Shown: positions 1 to 8,343 of the stretch, piece by piece | How positions within the stretch are numbered: position 1 is the first letter of the stretch | Layout of the letters: each line of letters starts with the position of its first letter | NCBI GenBank assembly: GCA_964446585.1 | Contig: CAYUPI010000068.1 | Span: 1 to 27,525 of the forward strand | DNA from: CAYUPI01 sp964446585 | Lineage (GTDB): Bacteria > Verrucomicrobiota > Verrucomicrobiia > Limisphaerales > UBA8199 | DNA: 27,525 nt | Reading direction: 5' to 3' | The notes under the pieces: model-generated | What the model was told of the DNA's origin: nothing | Database searches by the model: none | What the model saw: only the letters and a program-made list of their open reading frames with translations | Translations under genes and position numbers: made by a program

Positions 1-85
1 AGTAAAGCCGACCCCGCTGTATTATGCAAGTTATTTGTGACTCAGTAGACTAGTCGACACGAATTCGGATTTGAGGCTTTCATTC

Positions 86-1630
86 TTAAAGCTTCGGCGG
101 ACCTTCGCCCTCGTGATGCCGAGCGCCGCGTACCTTCCGACGCTTGACCGCAGTTCGCACGGGCGCGCTGACCAGCTTGAGAAACAACCCGCCGAACCGC
201 CAATAAAGCACGCCCAAGACCAAGAGCCACATGGTGTTCCCGCCGACCAGCTTGATGTTGGAAGTCTCGATGTGGTACGCGCCGAAGATCAGAATTGATG
301 AACCCACTGCTATGCCGAGCCACACGTTCTTATTCCGGGTAGCGAAGAGGCGGTAGGTCAACCCGTAGAACACACCCAACAAAAAAACAGGAACAAACAT
401 AAGATAAGGTCCGAAATCGATGTAGCTCTCGGCCATGTAGCCAATGCCGATCGAAGTGCCCTGCTCCTCGCCGGCAACGTAGAGCCCGGTGTACTTCTGC
501 GTGCGCAGCGAATCGCTTATCACCGGTTTGTCGGGGAAAAAGAGGCGAGGCATCAAGACGTGCTGGACCGCCCCAAGCCAGAGTGCACCCTTCTCATAGG
601 GCATCGCTGAAGGAACGCTTCTGATGCAATGGCCGAAGAAATCCACGTAGCTCAGCCGCAGCAAGGAGGCTTCCCATCCTTCGGCGATCTTTTCGGCATT
701 CAGGTCGTCCAACAACTCGGCGAGTTTGGCGATGCGCTTGTCCACTGGCTCAAGAACCACCTGCTCACCTGTGCCGCGGTTGAGGAACTCGCGGTACTCG
801 CCCCGGATGCTCGTCCAGATGGAGCTCAGGAACAATAGTCCGACTAGCAGCAAGATGACCGAGGCCCAACGCGCCAGTGGAAGGCGGTGTCGTTTCGAGG
901 TCAGCAAGACCACAGTGAGCACAAAAAAGACGTCCTTGAAACCGGCAAAGTAGGCCAGAAGGCCCATCACAAATTCGGAGGCGACCATCGCGAACAGCAG
1001 TGTGTAACCTTTGCGCCGCTCGAGAACTGCATAGGCCAGGAGAAAAGCGGGCACCCACTTCAAACTGGTCAAAGCCAACATTGACTGGGCAACTCGAGGG
1101 AAGCGGAAGGCGACGCGCTGGACGGCGACAGAAATAATGAACAGCGCCACAAAGGCGATGAATAGCCGTGCTGGGGACAGCGCGGAAATCTCAGTTTTGA
1201 ATTTCTCCACGCTCGGCGGTGGGAAACGAATAGAGGCGACTCTCATTCCGAGCGCGAGCGACAAAACCCCGAACAAACTGAGCCACGTGGCTTTCTCGAA
1301 TGCGGGGCCGCCCGAATCGATAAGTGATTTGCCAAGGCCATTCGTATAAAAAATAGCCCCTGCGGCCTGGAGCCATTGCATCATGCAAGCGAACATGAGC
1401 ACCGGGGGCTCACCCACGCGCCACAACAAGAGACCAAAGACAGGCAGAAGGATTACGCTAAATACACTGATCTTTGGGTTCGCAGTAGTGATGCCCCACG
1501 CCACCAAAAGAAGCGTCACCGCCCAAGCCCAGCCGGGCACAATGGTCTTGGGCAAAGGCGCGGCGAGCGATTGGCTGCGCGCTCCGCCGTTTCGCCAACT
1601 CAATCCCTTGGCTTCTTCGACTGAATTCAT
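86..1630 (-). CDS. Wzy-like O-antigen/exopolysaccharide repeat-unit polymerase
   Basis: The 514-residue product is an integral membrane protein with about ten or more hydrophobic segments, for example around TLLLVAWGITT near the N-terminus and YLMFVPVFLLGVFYGLTY near the C-terminus. A long polar loop lies in between, holding the stretches RLFFPDKPV and GYMAESYIDFG. This layout fits the polymerases that join lipid-linked repeat units in the periplasm in Wzx/Wzy pathways; primary sequence in this family is poorly conserved, so the call rests mainly on topology and on the neighbours. I chose the ATG at 1630 over the one at 1678 because it makes an ATGA overlap with the stop of the upstream glycosyltransferase gene. 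It is the last gene of the operon inside the window. Confidence 0.72.
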   Translation of the reverse strand: MNSVEEAKGLSWRNGGARSQSLAAPLPKTIVPGWAWAVTLLLVAWGITTANPKISVFSVILLPVFGLLLWRVGEPPVLMFACMMQWLQAAGAIFYTNGLGKSLIDSGGPAFEKATWLSLFGVLSLALGMRVASIRFPPPSVEKFKTEISALSPARLFIAFVALFIISVAVQRVAFRFPRVAQSMLALTSLKWVPAFLLAYAVLERRKGYTLLFAMVASEFVMGLLAYFAGFKDVFFVLTVVLLTSKRHRLPLARWASVILLLVGLLFLSSIWTSIRGEYREFLNRGTGEQVVLEPVDKRIAKLAELLDDLNAEKIAEGWEASLLRLSYVDFFGHCIRSVPSAMPYEKGALWLGAVQHVLMPRLFFPDKPVISDSLRTQKYTGLYVAGEEQGTSIGIGYMAESYIDFGPYLMFVPVFLLGVFYGLTYRLFATRNKNVWLGIAVGSSILIFGAYHIETSNIKLVGGNTMWLLVLGVLYWRFGGLFLKLVSAPVRTAVKRRKVRGARHHEGEGPPKL

Positions 1631-2880
1631 CGACTTGGGTCGTCGCGGGTGGACGTGCTCAGAAAAACCTCCGCCCATTGACGGCGAAAGCGGCGCAGAC
1701 CGAATTTTTCCTCCAAGCTTCTTTTCGCCGCCAGACCCGCTTTCCGCCTAACGTCTGGATCCGCCAGGAAGTAATGCAGACCCTCGATGAGCGATTCGAC
1801 GGTACAATCCTTGCAAATGAAGCCATCAACGCCGTGTTCCACTAACTCAGGGAGGCCACCCGTAGGAAACACAACCGACGGCTTCCCGCAGAGTTTGGCT
1901 TCGCCAACCACATGACTGAGGCCTTCGGAGTTAACCGATGGACAAATATGGAGGTCGCTGCGCTCCAACAGCGTGAAGATGGTCTCGATGTAGCCGAGGA
2001 AAACAATTCGAGCCTGGAGTCGTTTACTGGAAACCTGCTGCTTAAGTGAGTCTAGTAACGACGAATCCCAACTCGGACTACCCACGAGCCAGAGACAGAC
2101 GTTTTGTTCCTGAGCGATAAGCCGCTCGACGGCCTCGACGAGGACGGGGACGCCCTTTTGCTGGGAGATTTGGCCGAGATAGATGATGACCACGGCTCCA
2201 TCTGGCACCGGAGTCGGCTCGGCGCGCACGCTTTGTCGGCGCAGTGGGGGGTAGTTGTAGATGACCGTCATGCGAGCTGGCGCCATCCCTGAGGCCGAGC
2301 ACTGGTCTTTGATAAATTTGGAAATGCACACCATATGCGACACACGGCGGAACAGCAGGCGGCAAAGCAATCGGTGCAAGCGGGTGTGAGTTGGAGGTGC
2401 ATCGCCGGAGCGATAAACCAGTGGCAAGCGCAACGCCATGAGCGCTGGAGCGCCGTAGGTAAAGTAATTCCAGTTCATGACGTAGAGGTGGGTCGGTTTC
2501 CAGGTCCGCGCCTCCCGCCACAAGCGCCAACTTGTGGCGGCCAAGCCGTAGAAGTTCAAAAAGACATAGTAGAAGTAGCGGCCGAAGAGGTATTTACCCC
2601 AATGGTAGCCAAAAGGAGCCGTTGTCCATTCGAGGCCCAATCGATCCAGTTCGAGCTGGACTTCTGACGGCTGGTTCAGTCTCCGGGTGATAAATCGAGC
2701 TTTGAGGCCGAGCCCTGCCAGGTTTCTGAAGACCTCAATATTGCCACGCTCCTGACCGAAGAGGCGCCCGCCGCCCAGCAACACCAGGACTCGCACACCA
2801 TCGAGCCGGGGTGGGAAATCGTCCTCCGTATGCGACAGTCCGGTCTCTTTTTGTTCCACTTGGCCTAGTGCGTCAGCCAC
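1627..2880 (-). CDS. Glycosyltransferase family 4
   Basis: The 417-residue product has the two Rossmann-like lobes of a GT-B enzyme. The N-terminal lobe begins near VLVLLGGGRLFGQERGN (residues 31-47), and a linker strand carries VCISKFIKDQC (184-194). The C-terminal donor lobe starts with IIYLGQISQQKGVPVLVEA (232-250) and includes the E-x7-E signature at E319 and E327 (SEGLSHVVGEAK), typical of retaining GT4 enzymes using nucleotide sugars. It should act at the cytoplasmic face, adding one sugar to the lipid-linked repeat unit; acceptor and sugar cannot be read from sequence. The start is GTG, overlapping the upstream gene by 8 bases, and its stop overlaps the next start (ATGA), so translation is probably coupled. 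Confidence 0.88.
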   Translation of the reverse strand: MADALGQVEQKETGLSHTEDDFPPRLDGVRVLVLLGGGRLFGQERGNIEVFRNLAGLGLKARFITRRLNQPSEVQLELDRLGLEWTTAPFGYHWGKYLFGRYFYYVFLNFYGLAATSWRLWREARTWKPTHLYVMNWNYFTYGAPALMALRLPLVYRSGDAPPTHTRLHRLLCRLLFRRVSHMVCISKFIKDQCSASGMAPARMTVIYNYPPLRRQSVRAEPTPVPDGAVVIIYLGQISQQKGVPVLVEAVERLIAQEQNVCLWLVGSPSWDSSLLDSLKQQVSSKRLQARIVFLGYIETIFTLLERSDLHICPSVNSEGLSHVVGEAKLCGKPSVVFPTGGLPELVEHGVDGFICKDCTVESLIEGLHYFLADPDVRRKAGLAAKRSLEEKFGLRRFRRQWAEVFLSTSTRDDPSR

Positions 2881-4207
2881 AGCCTTGAGAAAGCCTCCTA
2901 ACCGCCTCGGCCGTCGTCCCAGCCGCCACTGCAGCGGAGTAGTCGCGCATTTTCGCTTTTAGCGCCGGTTGAAAGTCGTGCCCGCACTGTTTCATTTCGA
3001 GCAACCCCGCCAGCCGCTGGGCAAGCTGCTCTTGGTCCCCGACAGGAAAGGTAAAACCAGTTTTTGCCTCCTCGATCAGATCGGGGGCACAACCCACAGC
3101 GCTGGACACAATCGCCGGCAGGCCGCAGGCCATCGCTTCGTTCACGACCAGCCCCCAGGTTTCGCTCTCGGAAGGCAGGACCAGGACGTCTGCCGCCGCG
3201 TAGGCTGCGGGGAGCTCGCTTTGGTTGAGGAGGCCCGCGAAGGAAGTGGGAGGGCGAGAAGCGAGATGAGAGTTGAGAGTTGAGGGTTGAGAGCCCGGGG
3301 ATTCGGCGTCGAAGGTACTGGTGCAAAGCTGTCGCAGTTGTGCGCCCAGCTCACCACTGCCTACGAACAGTAGATGAAGGGGGGACGATATAGAAGAAAG
3401 GTGAAGGGAGTCAGAAGAAAAAAGGCGGCGGGCGGCGACGATCAAATCCATTGGCCGCTTTTTCGGAATGAACTTGCCGATGAAGAGCGGGACAAATGCA
3501 TCCTCGGGAATCCGCCAGCGTTTCCGAATTTCTGCTTTCTGCTTTCGCGCGATATCTGCTTTTGTCGCGAACCATTCGTTGTCCACGAAATGTGGCACGA
3601 AGGAGATCCGGTTCTCGGGCACGCCATAGTGCGACAGGTATTGGCGGTTTCGCTGGCCTACTGAGAGGAAGCCGTCGAATTGGCGAAGCAGGAGATGGTA
3701 AGGAAAATATTTGAAGCACCGCTTCAGCAAAGAGCGCGGAGTGCCGAGCTGAGAATCGCCCCGCACGAGCACCGGCACGCCGGCTCGGCGACAGGCCCGC
3801 ACGGCCTGCCAGTAAGATTTGACGTACCAGCCGCAGACGATGAAGGCGTCAAAGCGACCAGGAGAAAGGAGAAGGGAGAAGGCAGAAGGGGAGCCGCTTT
3901 TCTGGTTACTACTTTCTACATTCTGCCTTCCGCCTTCTGCTTTCTGTACAATTTCCGCAATCTCTGGCGTGTCGCAGCCGAAGAACTGGTTTGGTGACGG
4001 ATTCTTCGCCACGTTCTGCAGGAACCGGTGCTGATAACCCGACAGCAGATCCACGTCCCATTGGAAAAGTTTTCCGAATCCTTCGCCCTGCTGGGCTGCA
4101 TCGGGTCGGTGGGCAAAGAAAACTTCCAGGTCCAAACGCTTTGCCAGCGCGCGGAACCAGGGGGCTTGGTACTGTATGGGGTGAGTAGTGAGGAGGCCGA
4201 GCTTCAA
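2873..4207 (-). CDS. Glycosyltransferase family 4 with four repeat-derived insertions
   Basis: The 444-residue product is a GT-B glycosyltransferase. It opens with MKLGLLTTHPIQYQAPWFRA, has FVPHFVDNEWF at about 203-213, a donor-lobe start at LFIGKFIPKKRPMDLI (241-256), and the E-x7-E pair at E349 and E357 (SESETWGLVVNEAMACGLP). The start codon is TTG at 4207, directly beside an octamer repeat and without a clear ribosome binding site. The gene is odd in carrying four low-complexity inserts encoded by short-period DNA repeats: residues about 88-118, 216-228, 261-275 and 297-318. They fall between conserved blocks and are in frame, so the enzyme may still fold. It overlaps the downstream glycosyltransferase gene by 8 bases. 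Confidence 0.85.
   Translation of the reverse strand: MKLGLLTTHPIQYQAPWFRALAKRLDLEVFFAHRPDAAQQGEGFGKLFQWDVDLLSGYQHRFLQNVAKNPSPNQFFGCDTPEIAEIVQKAEGGRQNVESSNQKSGSPSAFSLLLSPGRFDAFIVCGWYVKSYWQAVRACRRAGVPVLVRGDSQLGTPRSLLKRCFKYFPYHLLLRQFDGFLSVGQRNRQYLSHYGVPENRISFVPHFVDNEWFATKADIARKQKAEIRKRWRIPEDAFVPLFIGKFIPKKRPMDLIVAARRLFSSDSLHLSSISSPLHLLFVGSGELGAQLRQLCTSTFDAESPGSQPSTLNSHLASRPPTSFAGLLNQSELPAAYAAADVLVLPSESETWGLVVNEAMACGLPAIVSSAVGCAPDLIEEAKTGFTFPVGDQEQLAQRLAGLLEMKQCGHDFQPALKAKMRDYSAAVAAGTTAEAVRRLSQGCG
3261..3295. repeat. Heptamer array GTTGAGA (four units)
   Basis: TGAG recurs at 3268, 3275, 3282 and 3289, a strict 7-base period. The array lies inside the glycosyltransferase gene at 2873-4207 and encodes the stretch around GSQPSTLNSHLASRP. 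Confidence 0.8.
3374..3427. repeat. Degenerate purine heptamer tract inside a glycosyltransferase gene
   Basis: GAA recurs near 3396, 3403 and 3417, in 7-base phase, within a purine-rich tract. It encodes the low-complexity stretch RLFSSDSLHLSSISSPLH. Confidence 0.5.
3524..3564. repeat. Heptamer array TTTCTGC inside a glycosyltransferase gene
   Basis: TTC recurs at 3530, 3537 and 3544 (7-base period). It encodes ADIARKQKAEIRK, a stretch between conserved blocks of the enzyme. Confidence 0.65.
3861..3949. repeat. Two-armed heptamer repeat inside a glycosyltransferase gene
   Basis: Left arm: GAA at 3864, 3871, 3878 and 3885. Right arm: TTC at 3914, 3921, 3928, 3935 and 3942. Both keep an exact 7-base period, with units in opposite orientation. 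The tract encodes about 30 residues (88-118) of low complexity and could form a hairpin in DNA or RNA. Confidence 0.82.
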
Positions 4208-4280
4208 GAGCTGAAACGCTGAAATGCTGAAATGCTCAAAGCTGCTAAAACCGCTAATCGATGCTAATCCGCGCTAATCT
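4208..4280. repeat. Octamer array CTGAAATG followed by decamers GCTAATCNNN
   Basis: CTGAAA (last unit CTCAAA) recurs at 4211, 4219, 4227 and 4235, an 8-base period. GCTAA then recurs at 4244, 4253, 4263 and 4273, mainly a 10-base period. The tract lies directly upstream of the TTG start at 4207. Confidence 0.78.
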
Positions 4281-4350
4281 GGAAACTGAATGCAAGCAAA
4301 TTCTTACAGGAGTTAACGGAACAAAGGCCGATGGTTGCTCGGCGCTCGGT

Positions 4351-4371
4351 ATTTCAGTGTTTCAGCGTCTC
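4351..4371. repeat. Inverted octamer pair carrying a stop codon
   Basis: TTTCAG recurs at 4352 and 4360, inverted relative to the array at 4211-4240. The stop codon of the glycosyltransferase gene (4354-4356) lies inside it. Confidence 0.6.
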
Positions 4372-5661
4372 GGCCCTGCAGACCCGGTCGAAGATCGCGC
4401 AGAGCTTTCGTGTCATTTCCTTAGCTGTAAAAGGACCAAAAGCCGCCCGATCTGCCTGAGGCACCGGCAGCTCATGTAGCCATCTCGTGGCGGAAATCTT
4501 CGATGCGATGCTGTTCACGCTTTCTCCCGAAGCAAAAGACACGACAGTCCCGGCATTGGTCTTCCGTAAAACATCAACAACCGAACTCTGCTCGTGGAAA
4601 ATGGCCAGCAACGGTTTCCGCGCCAGAATATAGGGGAAGATCTTGGAAGCGGTATAGCCAGGATCGTCGGAACCGGGCACCACCAGGGCGTCAGCGTCGA
4701 GCAGGCATTGCAGCGTTTCGAAATAGGGAAGCCTGTCGGTCGCTTCTGCCACAATACCGTCGAGGCCGGCTTCCTTCGCGAGCGGCTCAACGGTCTTGGT
4801 CGCACGATTCGCCGGGGCGTAGTCCGTTCCAGCGAAATGAAGTCGCAGGACCCGGCGCATTTCCGGCTGCGAAAGGAGCATCTGGGCCAGCGTACGGAAA
4901 AGTGAGCGCAAGGCCAGGGCCATATCCGTGCCGCCACGGCCGACGTAAACCCAGTGCCGGCGGCCATCATTGGGGTCGAACAGCGACTGCTTGACTCCTA
5001 ATTTGGGCAATGCTTCAAAGTCGGATTCGGGAGCGCCGAAAGGAAGGACGGTGAAGTCGCTGTCGCGGAGCCCGGTGTAGCGAGCCTGGAGCATGGCGAC
5101 GTAGGCCGGGGAAACGCAGACCACGTGTGCCGCGCCGCGAACAGTTCGAGGCTCCAGCAGGCGCGCAAGCCACTGGGAAACGGCATACTTGAAGCGGCCG
5201 CCTGGGGGCCGCTGTTCCGGATGGCGATCGTAGTAATCTGAAACCCACGGGTCCTGAAAATCGAGGACATAGGGAACGCCGAACCGCAGCTTCCACCGAG
5301 GGGCGAGGGCCAGGACTGGAAACACGGTTGTCGAAAAGAAGACCAAATCGAAGCGCTCTTTTCGCAGTAATGTGTCACCCGCCAGACGCAAGTGCCGATG
5401 AGCACGATAAGCGAGGCTGCTGACGCCGAGCAGGCGAGTCCAGGAGGCTGGCAGAGCACCGGTGTGCGTGACTTGTAAACCAGCAGGCAGCGCCCGCTCC
5501 AGCAGGGGGTCGTGCGCGCCGGGTACCTGCCTGGGATCAACCGCCAGAACTGTGGCTTGCAACGAAGAATCTTTGAAGAAAGGCAATGCCATCCGCACCC
5601 GCTGATGATCGGGTGTGTTGACCGGAGGGAACTGGGGGCTGAGGATCAGGACGCGCCTCAC
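4354..5661 (-). CDS. Glycosyltransferase (GT-B, GT4-like)
   Basis: The 435-residue product has the N-terminal acceptor lobe typical of exopolysaccharide glycosyltransferases (ILSPQFPPVNTPDHQRVRMA, residues 6-25; then YVLDFQDPW and VCVSPAYVAML). The C-terminal lobe carries HWVYVGRGGTDM and DPGYTASKIFPYILARKPLL. The last stretch replaces the usual E-x7-E motif and resembles the SK-x-[FY]-x-Y form in some relatives. The GTG start at 5661 forms a GTGA overlap with the stop of the gene upstream. The stop codon at 4354-4356 lies inside an octamer repeat, so the final residues (ETLKH) are probably repeat-derived. About 146 bases without a gene separate it from the next glycosyltransferase. Confidence 0.8.
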   Translation of the reverse strand: MRRVLILSPQFPPVNTPDHQRVRMALPFFKDSSLQATVLAVDPRQVPGAHDPLLERALPAGLQVTHTGALPASWTRLLGVSSLAYRAHRHLRLAGDTLLRKERFDLVFFSTTVFPVLALAPRWKLRFGVPYVLDFQDPWVSDYYDRHPEQRPPGGRFKYAVSQWLARLLEPRTVRGAAHVVCVSPAYVAMLQARYTGLRDSDFTVLPFGAPESDFEALPKLGVKQSLFDPNDGRRHWVYVGRGGTDMALALRSLFRTLAQMLLSQPEMRRVLRLHFAGTDYAPANRATKTVEPLAKEAGLDGIVAEATDRLPYFETLQCLLDADALVVPGSDDPGYTASKIFPYILARKPLLAIFHEQSSVVDVLRKTNAGTVVSFASGESVNSIASKISATRWLHELPVPQADRAAFGPFTAKEMTRKLCAIFDRVCRAETLKH

Positions 5662-6686
5662 GACAAAAGACTCCGGTACAGACGCTCGTAGGCGCTGACG
5701 ATAACGCCATCACTGAAGCGTCGTTCTGCCTCTGCGCGGCAGTAAGCCCTATCGATTTCACCTAGACGGCCGATGAAACCGCATATTTCATCGACGGTGT
5801 CGCCAAGGAAGCCGTTCTCTCCCTGCTTAACAATTTCCGGCAAGGCGCCGAGGGGCCGAGAGATGACCGGCGTTCCGCAGGCCAGCGATTCAACAAAGAC
5901 TATGCCGAATGGCTCGTCCCATTCAATCGGAACAAGCAGTGCCGCGGCTTGTCCCAAGAGTCGATTCTTCTGCTCGTCGTCCACCGGGCCAACGTACTCG
6001 ACGCCATCTTTGCCGAGGCGCGCTTTAATCTCGGTTTCCCAGTACCGCGCCTGGTCCCCGGCCTCCAAATGGTTGCCGGCGACAAGGAGCCGACGCTGGG
6101 CACGACGCGCTATCTCGATGGCTGTATGCGCACCTTTAATTCTCTCCACACGGCTTAGAAACACCAGCGGCGCATCTGTCGCGACCGAAGGACGGAAGGT
6201 GTACCTCTTAAGATCGACACAGTTGTGGATTGCGTGCCACGTACCACCGCTGGCACGACCTGCCTTACAGATATGTTCGCTGCAACCCGTGAAGATGAGC
6301 GACGTCCCACCGAGCCGGGACGCGGCGGCGACCTGGCGCCTCCCCGGTCTGCGCTGGTAGGACATGATCTTGGGCATACGCCCGTGCAATAGTGGGATCA
6401 AGTACAGGGCCCGGGAGAAACTGTGGAGGAGATCCGGTTTGAATTCGCGGACGGCCCTCCAGAGCGCGAACATGTTGAGCAGAGTAGCGCGCCTTTGCTG
6501 CGAAGTTTTCCCCGGCCAGGCAAAGAGGCACGTGGCTGGCGCCGCCGAATCAGCATTCGCGACTAGCCCCACACTGTGCTCTCGGGCCAGCAGCTCGCGC
6601 ACAAGGACATCCACAACCCGCTCAATCCCTCCGTAAAGTCTTGGAGGAACGGGCAGCTCAGGATCCGCTGTTAGAAGGATCCTCAG
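5658..6686 (-). CDS. Glycosyltransferase family 4, probable CTG start
   Basis: The product (342 residues from a CTG start) is a GT4 enzyme. The N-terminus reads (M)RILLTADPELPVPPRLYGG followed by IERVVDVLVREL, the classic first strand and glycine loop of this family. The donor lobe has VFLSRVERIKGAHTAIEIA and the E-x7-E pair at E258 and E266 (DEPFGIVFVESLACGTPVIS). A GTG at 6614 would give 318 residues but cut off the conserved first strand and glycine loop. No ATG, GTG or TTG lies in the right place, but a CTG at 6686-6684 overlaps the upstream TGA as CTGA, with AAGGG about 4 bases upstream. That overlap matches the ATGA and GTGA junctions elsewhere in this operon. Confidence 0.85.
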   Translation of the reverse strand: MRILLTADPELPVPPRLYGGIERVVDVLVRELLAREHSVGLVANADSAAPATCLFAWPGKTSQQRRATLLNMFALWRAVREFKPDLLHSFSRALYLIPLLHGRMPKIMSYQRRPGRRQVAAASRLGGTSLIFTGCSEHICKAGRASGGTWHAIHNCVDLKRYTFRPSVATDAPLVFLSRVERIKGAHTAIEIARRAQRRLLVAGNHLEAGDQARYWETEIKARLGKDGVEYVGPVDDEQKNRLLGQAAALLVPIEWDEPFGIVFVESLACGTPVISRPLGALPEIVKQGENGFLGDTVDEICGFIGRLGEIDRAYCRAEAERRFSDGVIVSAYERLYRSLLS

Positions 6687-7498
6687 GAGACCCTTGTTGA
6701 ACTGCGCGCCAGCACGTGCATTTCATGGTCCCGTGCGAGGACTTGGCACTGGAAGCCGCGTTGCTCCAGCCACTCGAGCACCTCTGCTGGAGTCTCGCCG
6801 CGTTTCGCGAGTACGAGCGGATGCAGGCTTAGAAGAACAACAGGATGCCTCCGCTTTAAAATTTGCTCGGCTCCCTTCAAAACATCCCACTCAGCTCCCT
6901 CGACATCAATTTTCAACATGTCGGGCATCATGCCCAGTTCAGAGACCTCGTGATCGAGCGATACGACCTTTACCTTGCGCCTCTGGAAACCCTCGACCGG
7001 CAGGAGGCCGCTCGTACCTGCGGCTTCCCCAGGGACGAAATAGAAGTCGCCGGAGGTGTCTATTGCGCCGCAGCAGAGCTCCCGAACAATAGTTCTGTCC
7101 GCGACTCCATTCCACTGAAGGTGGCGCACCAAGTGCGCGCGGTTATATTCATGCGGCTCATAAGCCACGACCCGCGCCCACGGTCCCGCTACTTGCAGGG
7201 CGATGATGGTGTAGGTACCAATGTGAGCGCCAATGTCGAACACGACAAAGCCGGGCTCCACCTCGCGTGCGAACGCTCGGTAGGATTCGGCCTCGACGCT
7301 TTCCCAGCTCTGGTTGCAAAACGTGGGATGCAGGCGCATCTTGTGGCCGCATACCTCGACGGTAATGCCACGCCGCCGCCCGAAGGCGGTCATAAACGCC
7401 AAGTACGGAGCACGCAGAAGAGGCCATACCGGAGCGAGGTAACTCAAGCGCGGGCTGTACCGAATACATTGGGCGGCGCGGCGGACAAGAGAAAGCAT
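6683..7498 (-). CDS. FkbM family SAM-dependent methyltransferase
   Basis: The 271-residue product belongs to the FkbM methyltransferase family, which O-methylates sugars and polyketides. The SAM-binding motif I is VVFDIGAHIGTYTIIAL (residues 85-101), followed by the acidic strand end VVAYEPHEYN. The family hallmark MLKIDVEGAEWDVLKGA is present in the C-terminal half. Its place inside a polysaccharide operon implies methylation of a sugar hydroxyl in the repeat unit, although the target is unknown. The ATG at 7498 has GAAGGGG about 9 bases upstream. Its stop overlaps the CTG start of the next gene. A second FkbM gene lies immediately upstream. Confidence 0.88.
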   Translation of the reverse strand: MLSLVRRAAQCIRYSPRLSYLAPVWPLLRAPYLAFMTAFGRRRGITVEVCGHKMRLHPTFCNQSWESVEAESYRAFAREVEPGFVVFDIGAHIGTYTIIALQVAGPWARVVAYEPHEYNRAHLVRHLQWNGVADRTIVRELCCGAIDTSGDFYFVPGEAAGTSGLLPVEGFQRRKVKVVSLDHEVSELGMMPDMLKIDVEGAEWDVLKGAEQILKRRHPVVLLSLHPLVLAKRGETPAEVLEWLEQRGFQCQVLARDHEMHVLARSSTRVS

Positions 7499-7517
7499 AG
7501 TTCGAGGCCCCTTCGAG

Positions 7518-8282
7518 CTAGGCAGGTCGGGCGACTATTGTTGGGCTAAAGACGCCGGCAAGTGAATCGATGTGATAATCGAATTGCCGCAAGAATCCCA
7601 AAATTTCATCGCGCCAGTACTGGCAGCGTGCCTCTGGACCTTCAAGCACTTCGCAGACCAGCAGCGGTCGTTCTTCGCGCAGGAGTCTCCGAGCGCCTTG
7701 CAACGCCCATAGCTCTCCACCTTCTATGTCCAACTTGACTGCCTGGATGTTCCGGACGCCGGACGCCGCACACCACGAATCGAGTGTCGTCATTGGCACC
7801 GAAACGCCTTCGCCGTTATGGCTGACGCTGCTGTGGCCGGATTCAGACTGAAGTGAAAGTCGCGCCGGCCCGTCGCGGTCGCCGATGGCGATTTCATGCA
7901 AGAAGAGGTTTTGTAGGCCAAAGGTCGAGGTAGTACGCCGCAAACAACGCACTGCCCGCGGATCGACCTCGAAACCATGGACACGACCCGATGGTCCGAC
8001 TAGTTCGAGCGCCTGCAGGCTGTAGTAACCCACATTGGCGCCGACATCGAGGAATGCGCCTCCCGGCTTTAACGCTGCGCGGATCGGCTCGAATACCTCC
8101 GGGTCAAATTCGCCTTTCATGAAGAGCGCCCGCCCAATGGCCGAGCGCAGGTCCACATACATCCGGGGCCCCGTTTTGAGTTTGACCGCGACGGGCCACG
8201 GCCAGCGGGATGCAAGGGCCAAGCCGAGCTTACGCCCCGGGCGCAGGAGCCCGGACTGGACGCTTCGCTGTAAGCGTTGCAT
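7518..8282 (-). CDS. FkbM family SAM-dependent methyltransferase
   Basis: The 254-residue product is a second FkbM-type methyltransferase. Motif I is AFLDVGANVGYYSLQAL (about residues 76-92), the next strand ends in VHGFEVDPRAV, and the hallmark VKLDIEGGELWALQGA follows. It differs clearly from its neighbour outside these motifs, so the pair is not a recent duplication and probably modifies different positions or sugars. The ATG at 8282 follows a 61-base gap after the upstream glycosyltransferase gene, one of the few gaps in this operon. Nineteen bases separate it from the next FkbM gene. Confidence 0.88.
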   Translation of the reverse strand: MQRLQRSVQSGLLRPGRKLGLALASRWPWPVAVKLKTGPRMYVDLRSAIGRALFMKGEFDPEVFEPIRAALKPGGAFLDVGANVGYYSLQALELVGPSGRVHGFEVDPRAVRCLRRTTSTFGLQNLFLHEIAIGDRDGPARLSLQSESGHSSVSHNGEGVSVPMTTLDSWCAASGVRNIQAVKLDIEGGELWALQGARRLLREERPLLVCEVLEGPEARCQYWRDEILGFLRQFDYHIDSLAGVFSPTIVARPA

Positions 8283-8343
8283 CGGGTTTGGAACTTGCGG
8301 GAAAAGCTATAGCTATGCTTTCGGCGGATGCTACGGCTTGGTC

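Noticed and set aside
2335..2667. Plus-strand frame of 110 codons
   Set aside because: Antisense to a well-supported glycosyltransferase gene, with no motif or ribosome binding site.
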